Assembly: GCA_022824365.1 (NCBI GenBank)
Contig: JAJEAA010000028.1
Span: 248,001-312,000, forward strand
DNA from: Anaerolineae bacterium
Lineage (GTDB): Bacteria > Chloroflexota > Anaerolineae > Aggregatilineales > Phototrophicaceae
Reading direction: 5' to 3'
Length of the DNA stretch: 64,000 nucleotides
Shown here: piece by piece, positions 18,307-27,385 of the stretch
Numbering within the stretch: position 1 is the stretch's first letter
How the letters are laid out: each line of letters opens with the position of its first letter
Made by a program: the position numbers and the translations under genes
Notes under the pieces: model-generated
What the model was told of the DNA's origin: nothing
The model's input: only the letters and a program-made list of their open reading frames with translations
The model's database searches: none

Positions 18307-19164
18307 CTATGCCAGCAAGCCGGGGATCTCTTCCGGATTGGCGGCAACCCTTGCGCCCGCTGCTTCCAGCGCCTGGATCTTCTCTTCCGCCGAGCCTTCG
18401 CCGCCATCCACAATAGCGCCGGCGTGCCCCATGCGTTTGCCCGGTGGCGCGCTGCGGCCGGCGATGAAGGCGGCGACTGGTTTGGTCATCGCGTTCTTGA
18501 TGAAATCAGCGGCTACAATTTCCGCGCTTCCGCCGATCTCGCCAAGGAGCGCGATCTTCTCGGTTTCGGGATCGTTCTCGAACATCTCCAGGACTTCGAC
18601 GAAGGTGGTGCCGATGACGGGGTCGCCCCCGATACCGACAATGGTGGAGATGCCGATGCCGGCGTTTTTCATGGCGAAGCCGACTTCGTAGGTCAACGTG
18701 CCGCTCTTGGAGACGACGCCGACATTGCCAGCAGTTGCGACCATCGCCGGGATGATGCCGACTTTGGCTTGCCCCGGCGTCATGACGCCGGGGCAATTGG
18801 GACCTAGCAGACGAGCGCCGCGCGCGCGACAGAAAGCAACCACCCGCATCATATCGGCGACCGGGATGTGCTCGGTGAGGCAAATCACCAGACGGATGCC
18901 GGCGTCAGCTGCTTCCATGATGGCATCGGCGGCGAAGCGAGCTGGCACGGTGACCAGGCTGACATCGGCGTTGGTCGTTTGCACAGCGGTGCGGACGGTA
19001 TCAAAGACCGGCTTGCCCTCGAACCATTCGCCGCCCTTCCCGGGCGTGACCCCGCCGACGACATCGGCGCCATACTCCATCATCAACTTGGCATGGAAGC
19101 CGCCTTGGCGACCGGTGATGCCCTGCACCAATACCTTCGCGCTTTTGTCAATGAGAATCGACAT
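18307..19164 (-). CDS. sucD: succinyl-CoA synthetase (ligase), alpha subunit
   Basis: A 285-residue subunit of the TCA-cycle enzyme interconverting succinyl-CoA and succinate with nucleotide triphosphate formation. The CoA-binding Rossmann start [32 protein letters not shown] and the phosphohistidine block [13 protein letters not shown] (His247) are present. It starts 1 base after the sucC stop codon, with an AAAGGAGG site inside the end of sucC, so the two are translationally linked. Confidence 0.98.
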   Translation of the reverse strand: MSILIDKSAKVLVQGITGRQGGFHAKLMMEYGADVVGGVTPGKGGEWFEGKPVFDTVRTAVQTTNADVSLVTVPARFAADAIMEAADAGIRLVICLTEHIPVADMMRVVAFCRARGARLLGPNCPGVMTPGQAKVGIIPAMVATAGNVGVVSKSGTLTYEVGFAMKNAGIGISTIVGIGGDPVIGTTFVEVLEMFENDPETEKIALLGEIGGSAEIVAADFIKNAMTKPVAAFIAGRSAPPGKRMGHAGAIVDGGEGSAEEKIQALEAAGARVAANPEEIPGLLA

Positions 19165-19165
19165 C

Positions 19166-20326
19166 TTATGCCCCCTCCTTTACCGCCGCGACTGCGCGCT
19201 TGGCGGCTTCGGTCAGAGTTTCCGCCGAGATGATATTCGGGAGTTGCGCTTCGCTGATGATTCTGTTGCCTTCGGCGGCGTTGGTGCCCTGCAGGCGGAT
19301 GACCATAGGCACATCCGGCTTGACCTCGTTGTAAGCAGTCAAGATGCCATTGGCGACTTCGTCGCAACGGGTAATCCCGCCGAAGATATTAAAGAGGACA
19401 CACTTCACGTTGTCATCCGAAAGAATGATGCGCAGAGCCGCCGCCACTTGCTCGGGCGTAGCACCGCCGCCGATATCGAGAAAGTTGGCGGGCCCGATGC
19501 CATCGGCGTCGCCGTAGAGCTTGGTCATATCCATGGTGGTCATCGCGAGTCCGGCGCCGTTCACCATGCAGCCGATCTGTCCATCGAGCTTGATATAGGT
19601 GATACCGGCTTCGCGCGCCTGCCGTTCCGATTCCGGCTCGTCGCTGGTATCGCGCTCGGCGGTCAGCGCCGGCTGCCGAAAGAGAGCGTTATCGTCTATG
19701 ATGACTTTGCCATCAACCGCCAGCAACTCCCCGTCACCGGTGATGACCAGCGGATTGATCTCGGCCAGTTCCGCGTCGCTTTTGACATAACATTGGTAGA
19801 GGCCGCGCAAGATTTTGCCGAAGCTGCGCCATTGCGCCCGTGGCATGCCCATAGCGCTGGCGATGAAGGTCATCTGATAATCTTGCAAGCCCATTATCGG
19901 ATCAACATGCTCGCGGATGATGGCTTCGGGGCGTTCGCGATTGAGCTCCTCAATATCCATGCCGCCTTCCATTGAGGCCATGATCAAAGGCATCCGAGCG
20001 CCACGGTCATTGGTGATCGCCAGGTAGATCTCCTGCCTGATATCCGCGCCGGGATCCACCAGCACCTTCTCCACCCGCAAGCCTTTGATGTCCATGCCCA
20101 GTATGTTTTCCGCGTGGCGGCGGGCTTCGGCAGCATCTTTAGCGACTTTGACGCCACCGGCTTTCCCGCGCCCGCCAACATGCACCTGCGCTTTTATCAC
20201 AACTACGCCGCCCAGTTCCGCCGCGATTTCCTGGACTTCGTCGGCGGCGCCTGCTACGCGACCCTGCGGGATCGGGATGCCGTACTCTCTGAAGAGAAAC
20301 TTGGATTGATATTCATGCAGCTTCAA
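19166..20326 (-). CDS. sucC: succinyl-CoA synthetase (ligase), beta subunit
   Basis: A 386-residue ATP-grasp subunit. The start is a TTG at 20326: the sequence GGAGGT lies 8 bases upstream and the following residues [11 protein letters not shown] are the conserved family N-terminus, so the longer frame reaching 20392 is not used. ATP-grasp and subunit-contact motifs include [29 protein letters not shown] and [13 protein letters not shown]. It is first of the two-gene sucCD unit. A promoter for this unit was not identified. Confidence 0.97.
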   Translation of the reverse strand: MKLHEYQSKFLFREYGIPIPQGRVAGAADEVQEIAAELGGVVVIKAQVHVGGRGKAGGVKVAKDAAEARRHAENILGMDIKGLRVEKVLVDPGADIRQEIYLAITNDRGARMPLIMASMEGGMDIEELNRERPEAIIREHVDPIMGLQDYQMTFIASAMGMPRAQWRSFGKILRGLYQCYVKSDAELAEINPLVITGDGELLAVDGKVIIDDNALFRQPALTAERDTSDEPESERQAREAGITYIKLDGQIGCMVNGAGLAMTTMDMTKLYGDADGIGPANFLDIGGGATPEQVAAALRIILSDDNVKCVLFNIFGGITRCDEVANGILTAYNEVKPDVPMVIRLQGTNAAEGNRIISEAQLPNIISAETLTEAAKRAVAAVKEGA

Positions 20327-20590
20327 GGGCGTTGACCTCCGGGAGCGATATTTCTTGCCTGTAGCTATGACGCGCGTCGCTTCAGGCATCACGCGCTTAC
20401 ATTAAAAAGCTGATGCGCGGTCGATCAGCTCTACGAGTTCAAATCTTGCCTGGCCAAGCGACGCGCCCAAGCAGGATCATTGCGCCTGAATCCTCAAGGC
20501 GAGAACGGCTTGCCAGACTGCGCTAGGTTACGCGACGCTTTCGACAATCTCAAGTGACAATCGATGATTCGTAATCGATGGCATATAGCT

Positions 20591-20619
20591 TTGTGCGCTT
20601 TATCGAATCTGAGTAGACT
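20591..20619 (+). promoter_or_regulatory. putative promoter of the LysM/DUF192/M23 unit
   Basis: TTGTGC (20591-20596) and TAGACT (20614-20619) are separated by 17 bases, about 50 bases before the GTG start at 20671. The rest of the 344-base divergent gap 20327-20670 carries two ATCGAT sites (around 20561-20580) and nothing else I can name. Confidence 0.5.
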
Positions 20620-20670
20620 AAGTTAATGATTGAGAATCTAGCCACGCGACTGACAGGCGGAGGTACAACG

Positions 20671-22533
20671 GTGAAAATGAGATTAGCAGCGCTTTTCATC
20701 GCGATCATACTTGTTTTGCAATTAATCGTCTTTGGCCAAGACGAAGCGGCAAACAACCTGCTGGTAAACGGCGATTTCGAGGGCGAGTTCGTTGAACTGG
20801 AGGGCGCCGATCCACGCAATGTCGCCGAAGGCTGGTCCCCTTGGCATATAGCGGCGACCGACAGCAGCCCTTCCTTCGCCAATCATGACCCCAATTATGA
20901 CCAGGAGACGGACCGAATTCGCCTCGATGAAGAAGGCAACGCGCAGAAATACTTCACTTTGTTCGCGACCCATCATGGCGGGATTTATCAGGAAGTGGAT
21001 TCAGCCGCCAGCGGGACGACCTACCGTTTCAGCATTTACGCGCATGTGTGGTCATCGAGTTTTGAAGACGCGGACGTCAGCGAAGATCCCGGCGCGGTAG
21101 TGGTTCGCGTGGGTATTGATCCCAACGGTGGCACAGACGGCGCCAGCGAAGATATCATTTGGTCGACGGCAGCTACGTTTTTCTATGATGCCTACCGCCA
21201 ATACGCCGTAATCGCGACCGCCGAGAGTTCGACCATCACGGTATTTGTAGAATCCACTGTCGGGGAGCCGCGAGCCAACAATTACATCTATCTCGATGAC
21301 GCGGTCTTGGAAGTGGCTAGTGAGACGGCAAGCGACGCGACGCCCACATCCGAGACAAATACGGAACTGACAGGCGACAGCGAGGCGGAAACGCCGACAG
21401 CCACGGCGACAGGAACCGCGACAGCGACGCCAACTGAAACCGCCGAGAGGGCGAGGAGAGAAGTGGGAAGTCCGGCGGAAGGCGGTGACGAAGAGACTCC
21501 ATCCCCGACGCCGACAGCGACCATAATGCCAACAGATACGCCGACGATGACACCGAGTTCAACACCGACAGGGACGCTTGAACCGACCGCCACACTTGAA
21601 GCCACAGCGGTTGATGATGGCGAAACCGAGGACGAAACGCCGATAAGCGATGAATTTCCCGATACAGTTGTGCATGTCGTGGTCGAGGGTGATACAGTTA
21701 GCGCGCTAGCGATCGAATACGATAGCGCCATCGACGCGATCAACCGCGCTAACGGCTTGAACGCGGCTAATCTGATCTATATCGGGCAGCGGCTGATCAT
21801 CCCGATCAATCTGCCGCAAGAGACCTCGGTCGCTGACGAGCCTACCGATACGCCAACGCCAACAGAGACGCCAACATATACGCCTACGTTCACCCCAACA
21901 CCAACACCAACGGCTACCCCCATCACATATCAGGTATTGCCGGGTGACACGCTTGAAGTTATCGCCGCGCGCTACGGCACGACGGTAGACCTGCTGGCGC
22001 AGCAAAACAACATTGTAAACCAGCACCAGATTGATGTCGGTCAGATTCTTGTGATTCCGACAGCCGTGCCGCCGACGGCGACGCCCACGCCCTTGCCGAC
22101 AGCCGCGCCGGTTTCCACCGCGACGCCGATAGTTGATCCGGTGACCACTTCGACTGTCATCTACGTGGTGGAAGTTGGCGATACGCTGGGCGAAATCGCG
22201 GCGCAGTTTAACACCACTGTAGCCGCCATCGCTCAACTGAATGGCATCACGAACCCGAGTCGGATCTTCCCGGGGCAGGAATTGCGTATTCCGAGCGCCG
22301 ACGGCACAGCAAGCGAGGCAGAAGAGCCGAGTCCAACCGCAACCCCGACCCAAGTCCCGACGCCGACTCCCTTGCCCACATCTGTTCCGGTGACATACAC
22401 GGTTCGATTCGGTGATACGCTCTTCGGCATCGCGGCTGTATACAATGTCAGCGTGGTCGAACTGGCGCAGGTCAACGGCATCACGAATTACGACCAGTTG
22501 AGTGTAGGACAGGTGCTGACCATCCCCGGATGA
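20671..22533 (+). CDS. secreted protein: carbohydrate-binding-like module, Thr/Pro linkers, four LysM domains
   Basis: A 620-residue exported protein. The GTG at 20671 has a GGAGG site 8 bases upstream and directly precedes a signal peptide (KMRLAALFIAIILVLQLIV), so it is preferred over the ATG at 20626. An N-terminal module (about residues 25-215), starting NNLLVNGDFEGEF and containing YRFSIYAHVW, resembles CBM4/9-type jelly rolls. Thr/Pro-rich linkers separate it from four LysM repeats, each with the GDTL/GDTV and GQxLxIP pattern (about 335-380, 420-467, 495-543 and 573-620). LysM binds peptidoglycan or chitin-like glycans. No catalytic domain is seen. It is likely a wall-associated adhesin or scaffold; its stop overlaps the DUF192 start. 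Confidence 0.85.
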   Translation: MKMRLAALFIAIILVLQLIVFGQDEAANNLLVNGDFEGEFVELEGADPRNVAEGWSPWHIAATDSSPSFANHDPNYDQETDRIRLDEEGNAQKYFTLFATHHGGIYQEVDSAASGTTYRFSIYAHVWSSSFEDADVSEDPGAVVVRVGIDPNGGTDGASEDIIWSTAATFFYDAYRQYAVIATAESSTITVFVESTVGEPRANNYIYLDDAVLEVASETASDATPTSETNTELTGDSEAETPTATATGTATATPTETAERARREVGSPAEGGDEETPSPTPTATIMPTDTPTMTPSSTPTGTLEPTATLEATAVDDGETEDETPISDEFPDTVVHVVVEGDTVSALAIEYDSAIDAINRANGLNAANLIYIGQRLIIPINLPQETSVADEPTDTPTPTETPTYTPTFTPTPTPTATPITYQVLPGDTLEVIAARYGTTVDLLAQQNNIVNQHQIDVGQILVIPTAVPPTATPTPLPTAAPVSTATPIVDPVTTSTVIYVVEVGDTLGEIAAQFNTTVAAIAQLNGITNPSRIFPGQELRIPSADGTASEAEEPSPTATPTQVPTPTPLPTSVPVTYTVRFGDTLFGIAAVYNVSVVELAQVNGITNYDQLSVGQVLTIPG

Positions 22534-22907
22534 GTCCGCAATGCGTAATACTGAATTTGCGGACTGGTCAGGTCATATTGGCTCGCGCGGATGTTCGCGC
22601 GGGCTTTTTCTCCCGCTTGATTGGCTTGCAGCTTCGACCGAGCCTTGGCGCGCAAGAAGGAATGATATTTGTATGCGCGCGTCCCGGCCGGCTCGCCGCC
22701 GCGGTTCATACCCTGGGCCTCCGTTTCGCGATCGGCCTGGTATGGCTGGATGCCGAGTTCAAGGTGGTCGACAAGAAACTGGCGCTGCCAGGCAGATTCG
22801 CCCATGTGCCGAAGGCGTCGGCAATGTATTATCTGGAAGCCAATCCCGCTATCTTGGACTTGACGCAAATAGGCGACCAATTGCGCATTGACGAGGTTAT
22901 CGCTTGA
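22530..22907 (+). CDS. DUF192 family protein
   Basis: A 125-residue protein with the DUF192 (COG1430) pattern: RADVRAGFFSRLIGLQLRPS near the start, a hydrophobic VHTLGLRFAIGLVWLD core, and a final YYLEANPAILD block. There is no signal peptide. The family is small and beta-rich and its biochemical role is unknown. The ATG overlaps the stop of the LysM gene and its own stop overlaps the TTG of the next gene, so all three are probably translated as one coupled unit. Confidence 0.82.
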   Translation: MSPQCVILNLRTGQVILARADVRAGFFSRLIGLQLRPSLGAQEGMIFVCARPGRLAAAVHTLGLRFAIGLVWLDAEFKVVDKKLALPGRFAHVPKASAMYYLEANPAILDLTQIGDQLRIDEVIA

Positions 22908-24424
22908 GCTGCCAACTTCGACGATTCTCCGCGATTCTGCTCCTAAGCGCATTCGCGCTGTATGGCTTTGCTTCGGCGCAGGAGCAAAGTGATTCCCTCT
23001 TCACGGTTCACGTGGTGCAACGAGGGGAGAACCTGTTTCGCATCGCCTTGCAATATAACTTGTTTGCCGAGCAAGTAGCCGCCGCTAATGGCATCACCGA
23101 TAGCAACAGCATTGTCGTTGGGCAACGGCTGATCATCCCGCTTGTAACAGCTGGTTTGGATCAGCGGCTCACCCATATTGTGGCAGCGGGCGAAACGCTT
23201 GCCAGCATCGCCGCCGCCTACAGCAAGAGCGAGGCTGAGTTGATCTCGCTTAACAACCTGGCATCCGCCGACGCCATCTACATCGGCCAGGAGTTGGTAA
23301 TCGTCGCTGGCGCCGCGGAGCCTGAAGTCACCCCTATCGAGTCCCAGCCTACCGCCACAGCCGAAAGAAGCGATTCGCTTCCCGTAACCGCGCCCTCGCC
23401 TGGAGGGGGCGCGCGCCATTCGTTTTCTCGCGGCGGCGCGACCGTGGACACCTTCGTGCACACCGTCCGGAGCGGCGACAACCTTTTTGAGATCGGCTTG
23501 CGCTATGGCATGACCGTCGAGGCGCTGGTCAGCGCAAACAATCTGCTGGACCCTGGCTTGCTCAATGTGGGCCAGAAGCTAATCATCCCGGGCATCCAGT
23601 TGCCGCGTTTGGCGCGTGACCTGCCGGTGATAGTCGATAGCTTCACCATCGACCCGCTCGTGCTGGAGACGGGCCGGAGCGCGCGCATCGAATTGCTGAC
23701 GAAGGAGCCGACCAGTCTCAGCGGTCAATTCCTGGACCAGGACTTGCGCGTGATCACTCGGGAAGAAGGCAAGCGACACAATATCCTCCTCGGCATACCC
23801 ATGTTCACGGACAAGGGGGTCTATCCCCTAACGCTCGAACTGCAGGTCAGCGGCGGTGGTTCAAGCGAAACAATCGCCGCCAACTTGCAGGTCATTGGCG
23901 GCGGCTACGGTTATCAAACGATCACGATCAACGACAGCGAGCTATTGACGCCGGCGGTGGAAGAAAACGAGATTAACCTGCTTGTCGAACACACCAGCAA
24001 TTTCACCGCGGAGCGGAGTTGGAACAATTCGCTCAGCTTGCCGGCGGCTGCGGCGATGAATGCCGTGTTTGGCACGTTGCGCTCCTACAACGGCAGCGAT
24101 TATGATCGCTATCATCGCGGCGTTGATTTTGCCGGCGCGCCCGGCACATCTGTGCTAGCGGCGGCGGCGGGCCGAGTCACCCTGGTTGACCGCTTGCATA
24201 TCCGGGGGAATACCACCGTGATTGACCATGGCTGGGGTATCTTCACGCTCTACGCCCACCAGCAAGACACGCTGGTACAGCCGGGCGACCTTGTGACATC
24301 CGGCCAAGTGATCGGCACGATTGGCTCAACAGGCCGCAGCACAGGTCCCCATCTACACTGGGAATTGTGGCTCAACGGCGTAAACGTTGACCCGATGCAG
24401 TGGGTCCAAGAGATATTCCCGTGA
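22904..24424 (+). CDS. secreted M23 peptidase with three LysM domains
   Basis: A 506-residue exported protein starting at TTG 22904 (GAGG site upstream; TTGA overlap with the previous stop). The signal peptide ends near ASA (residue 25). LysM repeats occur at about 33-80, 86-133 and 184-232. A beta-rich middle domain (about 235-380) leads to a C-terminal LytM/M23 metallopeptidase with the zinc motifs HRGVDFAG (HxxxD), LYAHQ and HLHWEL. M23 enzymes cut peptide bridges in peptidoglycan; LysM would target it to the wall. Zinc ligands appear intact, so activity is expected. It is the last gene of the coupled trio. Confidence 0.93.
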   Translation: MSCQLRRFSAILLLSAFALYGFASAQEQSDSLFTVHVVQRGENLFRIALQYNLFAEQVAAANGITDSNSIVVGQRLIIPLVTAGLDQRLTHIVAAGETLASIAAAYSKSEAELISLNNLASADAIYIGQELVIVAGAAEPEVTPIESQPTATAERSDSLPVTAPSPGGGARHSFSRGGATVDTFVHTVRSGDNLFEIGLRYGMTVEALVSANNLLDPGLLNVGQKLIIPGIQLPRLARDLPVIVDSFTIDPLVLETGRSARIELLTKEPTSLSGQFLDQDLRVITREEGKRHNILLGIPMFTDKGVYPLTLELQVSGGGSSETIAANLQVIGGGYGYQTITINDSELLTPAVEENEINLLVEHTSNFTAERSWNNSLSLPAAAAMNAVFGTLRSYNGSDYDRYHRGVDFAGAPGTSVLAAAAGRVTLVDRLHIRGNTTVIDHGWGIFTLYAHQQDTLVQPGDLVTSGQVIGTIGSTGRSTGPHLHWELWLNGVNVDPMQWVQEIFP

Positions 24425-24451
24425 GCTGCGAGGCTTTCTCGTTCCAGGTCC

Positions 24452-25600
24452 TCACGCGCTAAAGGCGCCGTCAAGAGCCTCGAAATCGGTGAAGAGGAAA
24501 TGGTCGTGGTAGTAGTGAATCCACAGGAATGACAGGATCGCGGTGTAATATGCGATATCGAAATGGGTGTTGCCATCAATGCCGGGCTTGACGATGCCCG
24601 CCAGAGCGTAGACCAGCACAAATATCACAGCTGAGCCAACCAGAAGCGCGGCGCTGAAACCATAAAGAGCGCGAGCGTCTGGCGTGCGGCGGCTGAAACG
24701 GGCGACTAGCGGCGCGTTCTCATCCAGGTCGCCAACCATCTGCCGAATCTTGATGATGTAAAAAGTAATCGCCAGGTATTGGAACGAGTGCCAGGTATTC
24801 AAACCTTGAAAAGCGGTATCGAGATTGGGCAGCAGCGGCGTCAAGAAAGCGACGATAACCGTCAGAGAAACGAAGGCGAACTTCGGCATATTCAGGATGC
24901 CGTGATGGTGTTCGTACAGGGTCTTGCCGATGTAGGAAATCAGCGCGGCGCCGAAGATGAAGGTGACAAGGTAAAAGAACCAGGGATTTTCCGGCTGCTG
25001 GAACAGATCCGGAATCGCTTCGCCCAGATCGTTCTGACCGATTTCGAAGCTGCCCTGACTGATCTTCCACATGGCGATCGGGAACAGGCTGGTTAAAACG
25101 ATGGCGTAGTCGATCAAACGCGCCAGCGGGCTCAAGGCGCTCTTTCGCACGAACTTGGCTTCTTTGTGATTGTAGAGTTCGACAATATAAGTAACCTGGT
25201 GCAGAACGTGCAAGGAAGCCCAAAAGAAGAAGAATGTCAGCATCAGGCTGAGGTTCAAGAAAGCCAACGATATGACGATGACCGGGATAATGATTGAGGA
25301 GCGGATTAGAGTGGGATACCGTTCCTTGAAACGTTCATCGAGGCCCGTGCGCAAGAAGGTGGACATCATATGGGGACCGCCGATGGCAACGGCGACGAAG
25401 AAGTTCACCAGATTGCGGCTGGCGTCGTCGTCGATGCCGAAGCGAACGCCAAGCAGATACAAGATGTACGGCAGCGGGACGACGACTACGCTCAGAGTAA
25501 TGAAGAAGAGATCCCAACGTCGGTTGCGCAGCCAGAGGCTTCCTTTGTCGATGTCGGTATAAGCGTCGCTGCGGGAAAGCGAAATTGCCGGGCTTGCCAT
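24452..25600 (-). CDS. His-rich polytopic membrane protein, unknown family
   Basis: A 382-residue protein with about nine hydrophobic segments. Histidines sit in or near membrane helices in conserved-looking blocks: VAIGGPHMMSTFLRTG, WASLHVLHQVTYIVELYNHK, GLNTWHSFQYLAITFY and WIHYYHDHFLF. Such arrays suggest a metal-binding membrane oxidoreductase, and the GPH block faintly recalls the GxPHG motif of Brp/Blh carotene dioxygenases, but the match is too weak to name. It stands alone with its own strong promoter. Confidence 0.5.
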   Translation of the reverse strand: MASPAISLSRSDAYTDIDKGSLWLRNRRWDLFFITLSVVVVPLPYILYLLGVRFGIDDDASRNLVNFFVAVAIGGPHMMSTFLRTGLDERFKERYPTLIRSSIIIPVIVISLAFLNLSLMLTFFFFWASLHVLHQVTYIVELYNHKEAKFVRKSALSPLARLIDYAIVLTSLFPIAMWKISQGSFEIGQNDLGEAIPDLFQQPENPWFFYLVTFIFGAALISYIGKTLYEHHHGILNMPKFAFVSLTVIVAFLTPLLPNLDTAFQGLNTWHSFQYLAITFYIIKIRQMVGDLDENAPLVARFSRRTPDARALYGFSAALLVGSAVIFVLVYALAGIVKPGIDGNTHFDIAYYTAILSFLWIHYYHDHFLFTDFEALDGAFSA

Positions 25601-25628
25601 GAGGACTCCTATGAATCACGCACTTATC

Positions 25629-25657
25629 ATTCTAGCAGAAAATACTTAGCCTGACAA
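25629..25657 (-). promoter_or_regulatory. sigma-70-type promoter for the His-rich membrane protein
   Basis: Read on the minus strand: TTGTCA (25652-25657), a 17-base spacer, then TAGAAT (25629-25634) preceded by TGC, an extended -10. It lies about 29 bases before the ATG at 25600. Confidence 0.72.
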
Positions 25658-25900
25658 AATAATTTCTGTGTAAGTGCTATGGACCGAAAGAGTTTCATCA
25701 CAATGACACAAAAGTAGAATCAATAAAGTAATGCAAAACTGACCCTGTCCGCGCCTTAACAGCCGAATAGCCCAGACTGCCGCCCAATCCCCCGCCAACA
25801 CCGCGCTTCAGCCTTTGCCAACTTCCTGATTTCCATTGCCCAAATCCGGCAAATACGCGCCAATCTCCCTGATTTTCTCTTGAAGGTCCGATCTCAGGTG
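25658..25900. other. intergenic stretch without a convincing gene
   Basis: An AT-rich first part (to about 25735) is followed by a GC-rich part. A minus-strand reading frame from 26030 to 25698 covers it, but it overlaps a better-supported membrane-protein gene and has no recognisable domain. I see no RNA gene or terminator here. Confidence 0.4.
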
Positions 25901-26212
25901 TTAAGGCAGGAAACCAAACCATTGGCAGAAGCGGGTTGGGTGCGCGGCGCAGCTTTCCGGGGCGTTCAGGTAGAGAAAGACCGCGCCAGCAAAAGCGGCA
26001 ATGCCAAAGAGCGCCACGATGCAGCCGCACCAGGCGACCGGTCCGCCTTGCAGCAGGTTTATGAGAAGTTCGAATGCGCCGAAAATGATCTCAAGGATGC
26101 CGCTGACCGCTTGCAGGATGAAGCCGATGACGAAGACAACCAGGCAAAGCAAGGTGCAGCCAACCGCAACATAGGGTAAATGCGCTGGGTTGATGTTCTG
26201 CAGCAAGTCCAT
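25901..26212 (-). CDS. small membrane protein, unknown
   Basis: A 103-residue protein from ATG 26212, which has a GGGAG site nearby; a TTG eight codons upstream is an alternative. Two long hydrophobic segments (about residues 14-40 and 60-83) carry several cysteines, and the end is CAAHPTRFCQWFGFLP. No family recognised. It follows another single-helix membrane protein in the same direction, and the two may be co-expressed. Confidence 0.55.
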   Translation of the reverse strand: MDLLQNINPAHLPYVAVGCTLLCLVVFVIGFILQAVSGILEIIFGAFELLINLLQGGPVAWCGCIVALFGIAAFAGAVFLYLNAPESCAAHPTRFCQWFGFLP

Positions 26213-26251
26213 TTTCGCGCTCCCGCAGGCGCTCAAGCCACCACAATTATT

Positions 26252-26692
26252 TTACTCGCAAGGTGATACACGCGTCTCTTCCAATGTCCAGGCTGCGGCG
26301 GCATCGGCGCGACTGTAACAGTCGCAGTAGATGACATCTTGATTGCTCTCGCTGGAAGCCCAGAGCAGGTAGGCAACGGCGGTCTCGACGCAAACGGACG
26401 TATCGTCAACCGCGCCCGTTTTCGTGGAACGCAAGATCTGCAGGCCGCGATTGTCCACATCGTTAATCAGCGATATAAGAAGCCGAGGTTGCGAATGCGG
26501 CTGGGGCATATCGGAATGGTCCAGTCGGATTTCGCCATTGGTAGCCAGATAGAAGAGCGCGCAGGGCGTCAACAAGAGCAGAAACCAGAGCGCGAGCGCC
26601 AGCCCGCAGCCCAGGCGACGCAGCGGACCGCGCGGCTTTACTGCGACCGGCGTCGACTGCTCGGTATTGATAGGCTGTGACTCTTCAGACAT
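26252..26692 (-). CDS. single-pass membrane protein, unknown
   Basis: A 146-residue protein. A polar N-terminus (about 28 residues) precedes one transmembrane helix (LGCGLALALWFLLLLTPCAL) and a soluble extracytoplasmic domain of about 100 residues. That domain contains four cysteines (VCVET, YCDCYS and the penultimate Cys), which could form disulfides outside the cell. No family recognised. It lies upstream of the two-helix protein with a 39-base gap. Confidence 0.55.
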   Translation of the reverse strand: MSEESQPINTEQSTPVAVKPRGPLRRLGCGLALALWFLLLLTPCALFYLATNGEIRLDHSDMPQPHSQPRLLISLINDVDNRGLQILRSTKTGAVDDTSVCVETAVAYLLWASSESNQDVIYCDCYSRADAAAAWTLEETRVSPCE

Positions 26693-26776
26693 TCAACGCC
26701 CAATCATATTGCTGGCAATGGATGCGTATGGTCTCGGTCCGCGCGGCGGCATAATCGCGATCGTAATCATATCGTC

Positions 26777-27295
26777 TCAGACATCGTCGCGGAACCGCAG
26801 TACAATCTGGTCGGCCGCGTCGTAGCTGACGTGGACATGCAGAGGCGGCTCGTCAGCGCCCATGTCTAGTATGCGCGGCAAAAGCTGCGGCAAATCCTCA
26901 ACCAGGTCGAGCTCAAGGACGCGCGCCTTCGGTACCCATTCAAGCGCGCCCTCTTCGCTATGTCGCAAGATATCGCGACTATCGCTCATAGCGGTGTATA
27001 CGAAGAGGATGATGCCGGTGTTTTCAGCCGCGTCGATATTGTGGATGCTGCGCAGTCGCAAGGAATGCGCCGCCAAGCCGGATTCCTCCGCGATCTCGCG
27101 CAGGGCGCCGCTGGCCGGATCTTCAAAGCGCTCGATATGGCCGCCTAGCCCGTTGTACTGATTGGGAAAGATCCGCTTGTGGCTGGCGCGCTTCATCAGC
27201 AGCACATCATCGCCGTTCAAAACAAAGGACAAAGTCCGCGGGATGGCCAACCATCGACCGCTCGTTGCATCGGCGCCTTGCTGCTTCGCGCCCAT
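26777..27295 (-). CDS. NUDIX hydrolase
   Basis: A 172-residue protein with an intact Nudix box GGHIERFEDPASGALREIAE followed by ESGL, giving the GX5EX7REUXEEXGU pattern. NUDIX enzymes hydrolyse nucleoside diphosphates linked to other groups, for example oxidised dNTPs or NDP-sugars. The N-terminal strands (IPRTLSFVLNGDDVLLMKRA) fit the MutT-like fold. The substrate cannot be inferred. It is divergent from the ParB-like gene. Confidence 0.9.
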   Translation of the reverse strand: MGAKQQGADATSGRWLAIPRTLSFVLNGDDVLLMKRASHKRIFPNQYNGLGGHIERFEDPASGALREIAEESGLAAHSLRLRSIHNIDAAENTGIILFVYTAMSDSRDILRHSEEGALEWVPKARVLELDLVEDLPQLLPRILDMGADEPPLHVHVSYDAADQIVLRFRDDV

Positions 27296-27385
27296 TCGGG
27301 ATTCCTCGGCTCCATTAGCGCGCGCGCAATTGCCCCGCGCCCCGGTTCATGTTAGGCTAGTCGCGTCCTGTGAGCCATTGTACCT

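Noticed and set aside
18698..19975. Plus-strand open frame opposite sucCD
   Set aside because: It spans the sucC-sucD junction; both subunits are complete on the minus strand with matching start signals.
21330..22385. Thr/Pro-codon repeats as a possible DNA repeat or CRISPR-like array
   Set aside because: The repeats are irregular and in frame; they encode protein linkers between LysM domains.
25698..26030. Possible remnant of a REP/Y1-transposase-associated sequence (GGGTCAGTTTTGCATTA-like text on the minus strand near 25730-25755)
   Set aside because: Only a short stretch resembles such elements and no transposase or paired ends are visible; kept as a weak suspicion only.
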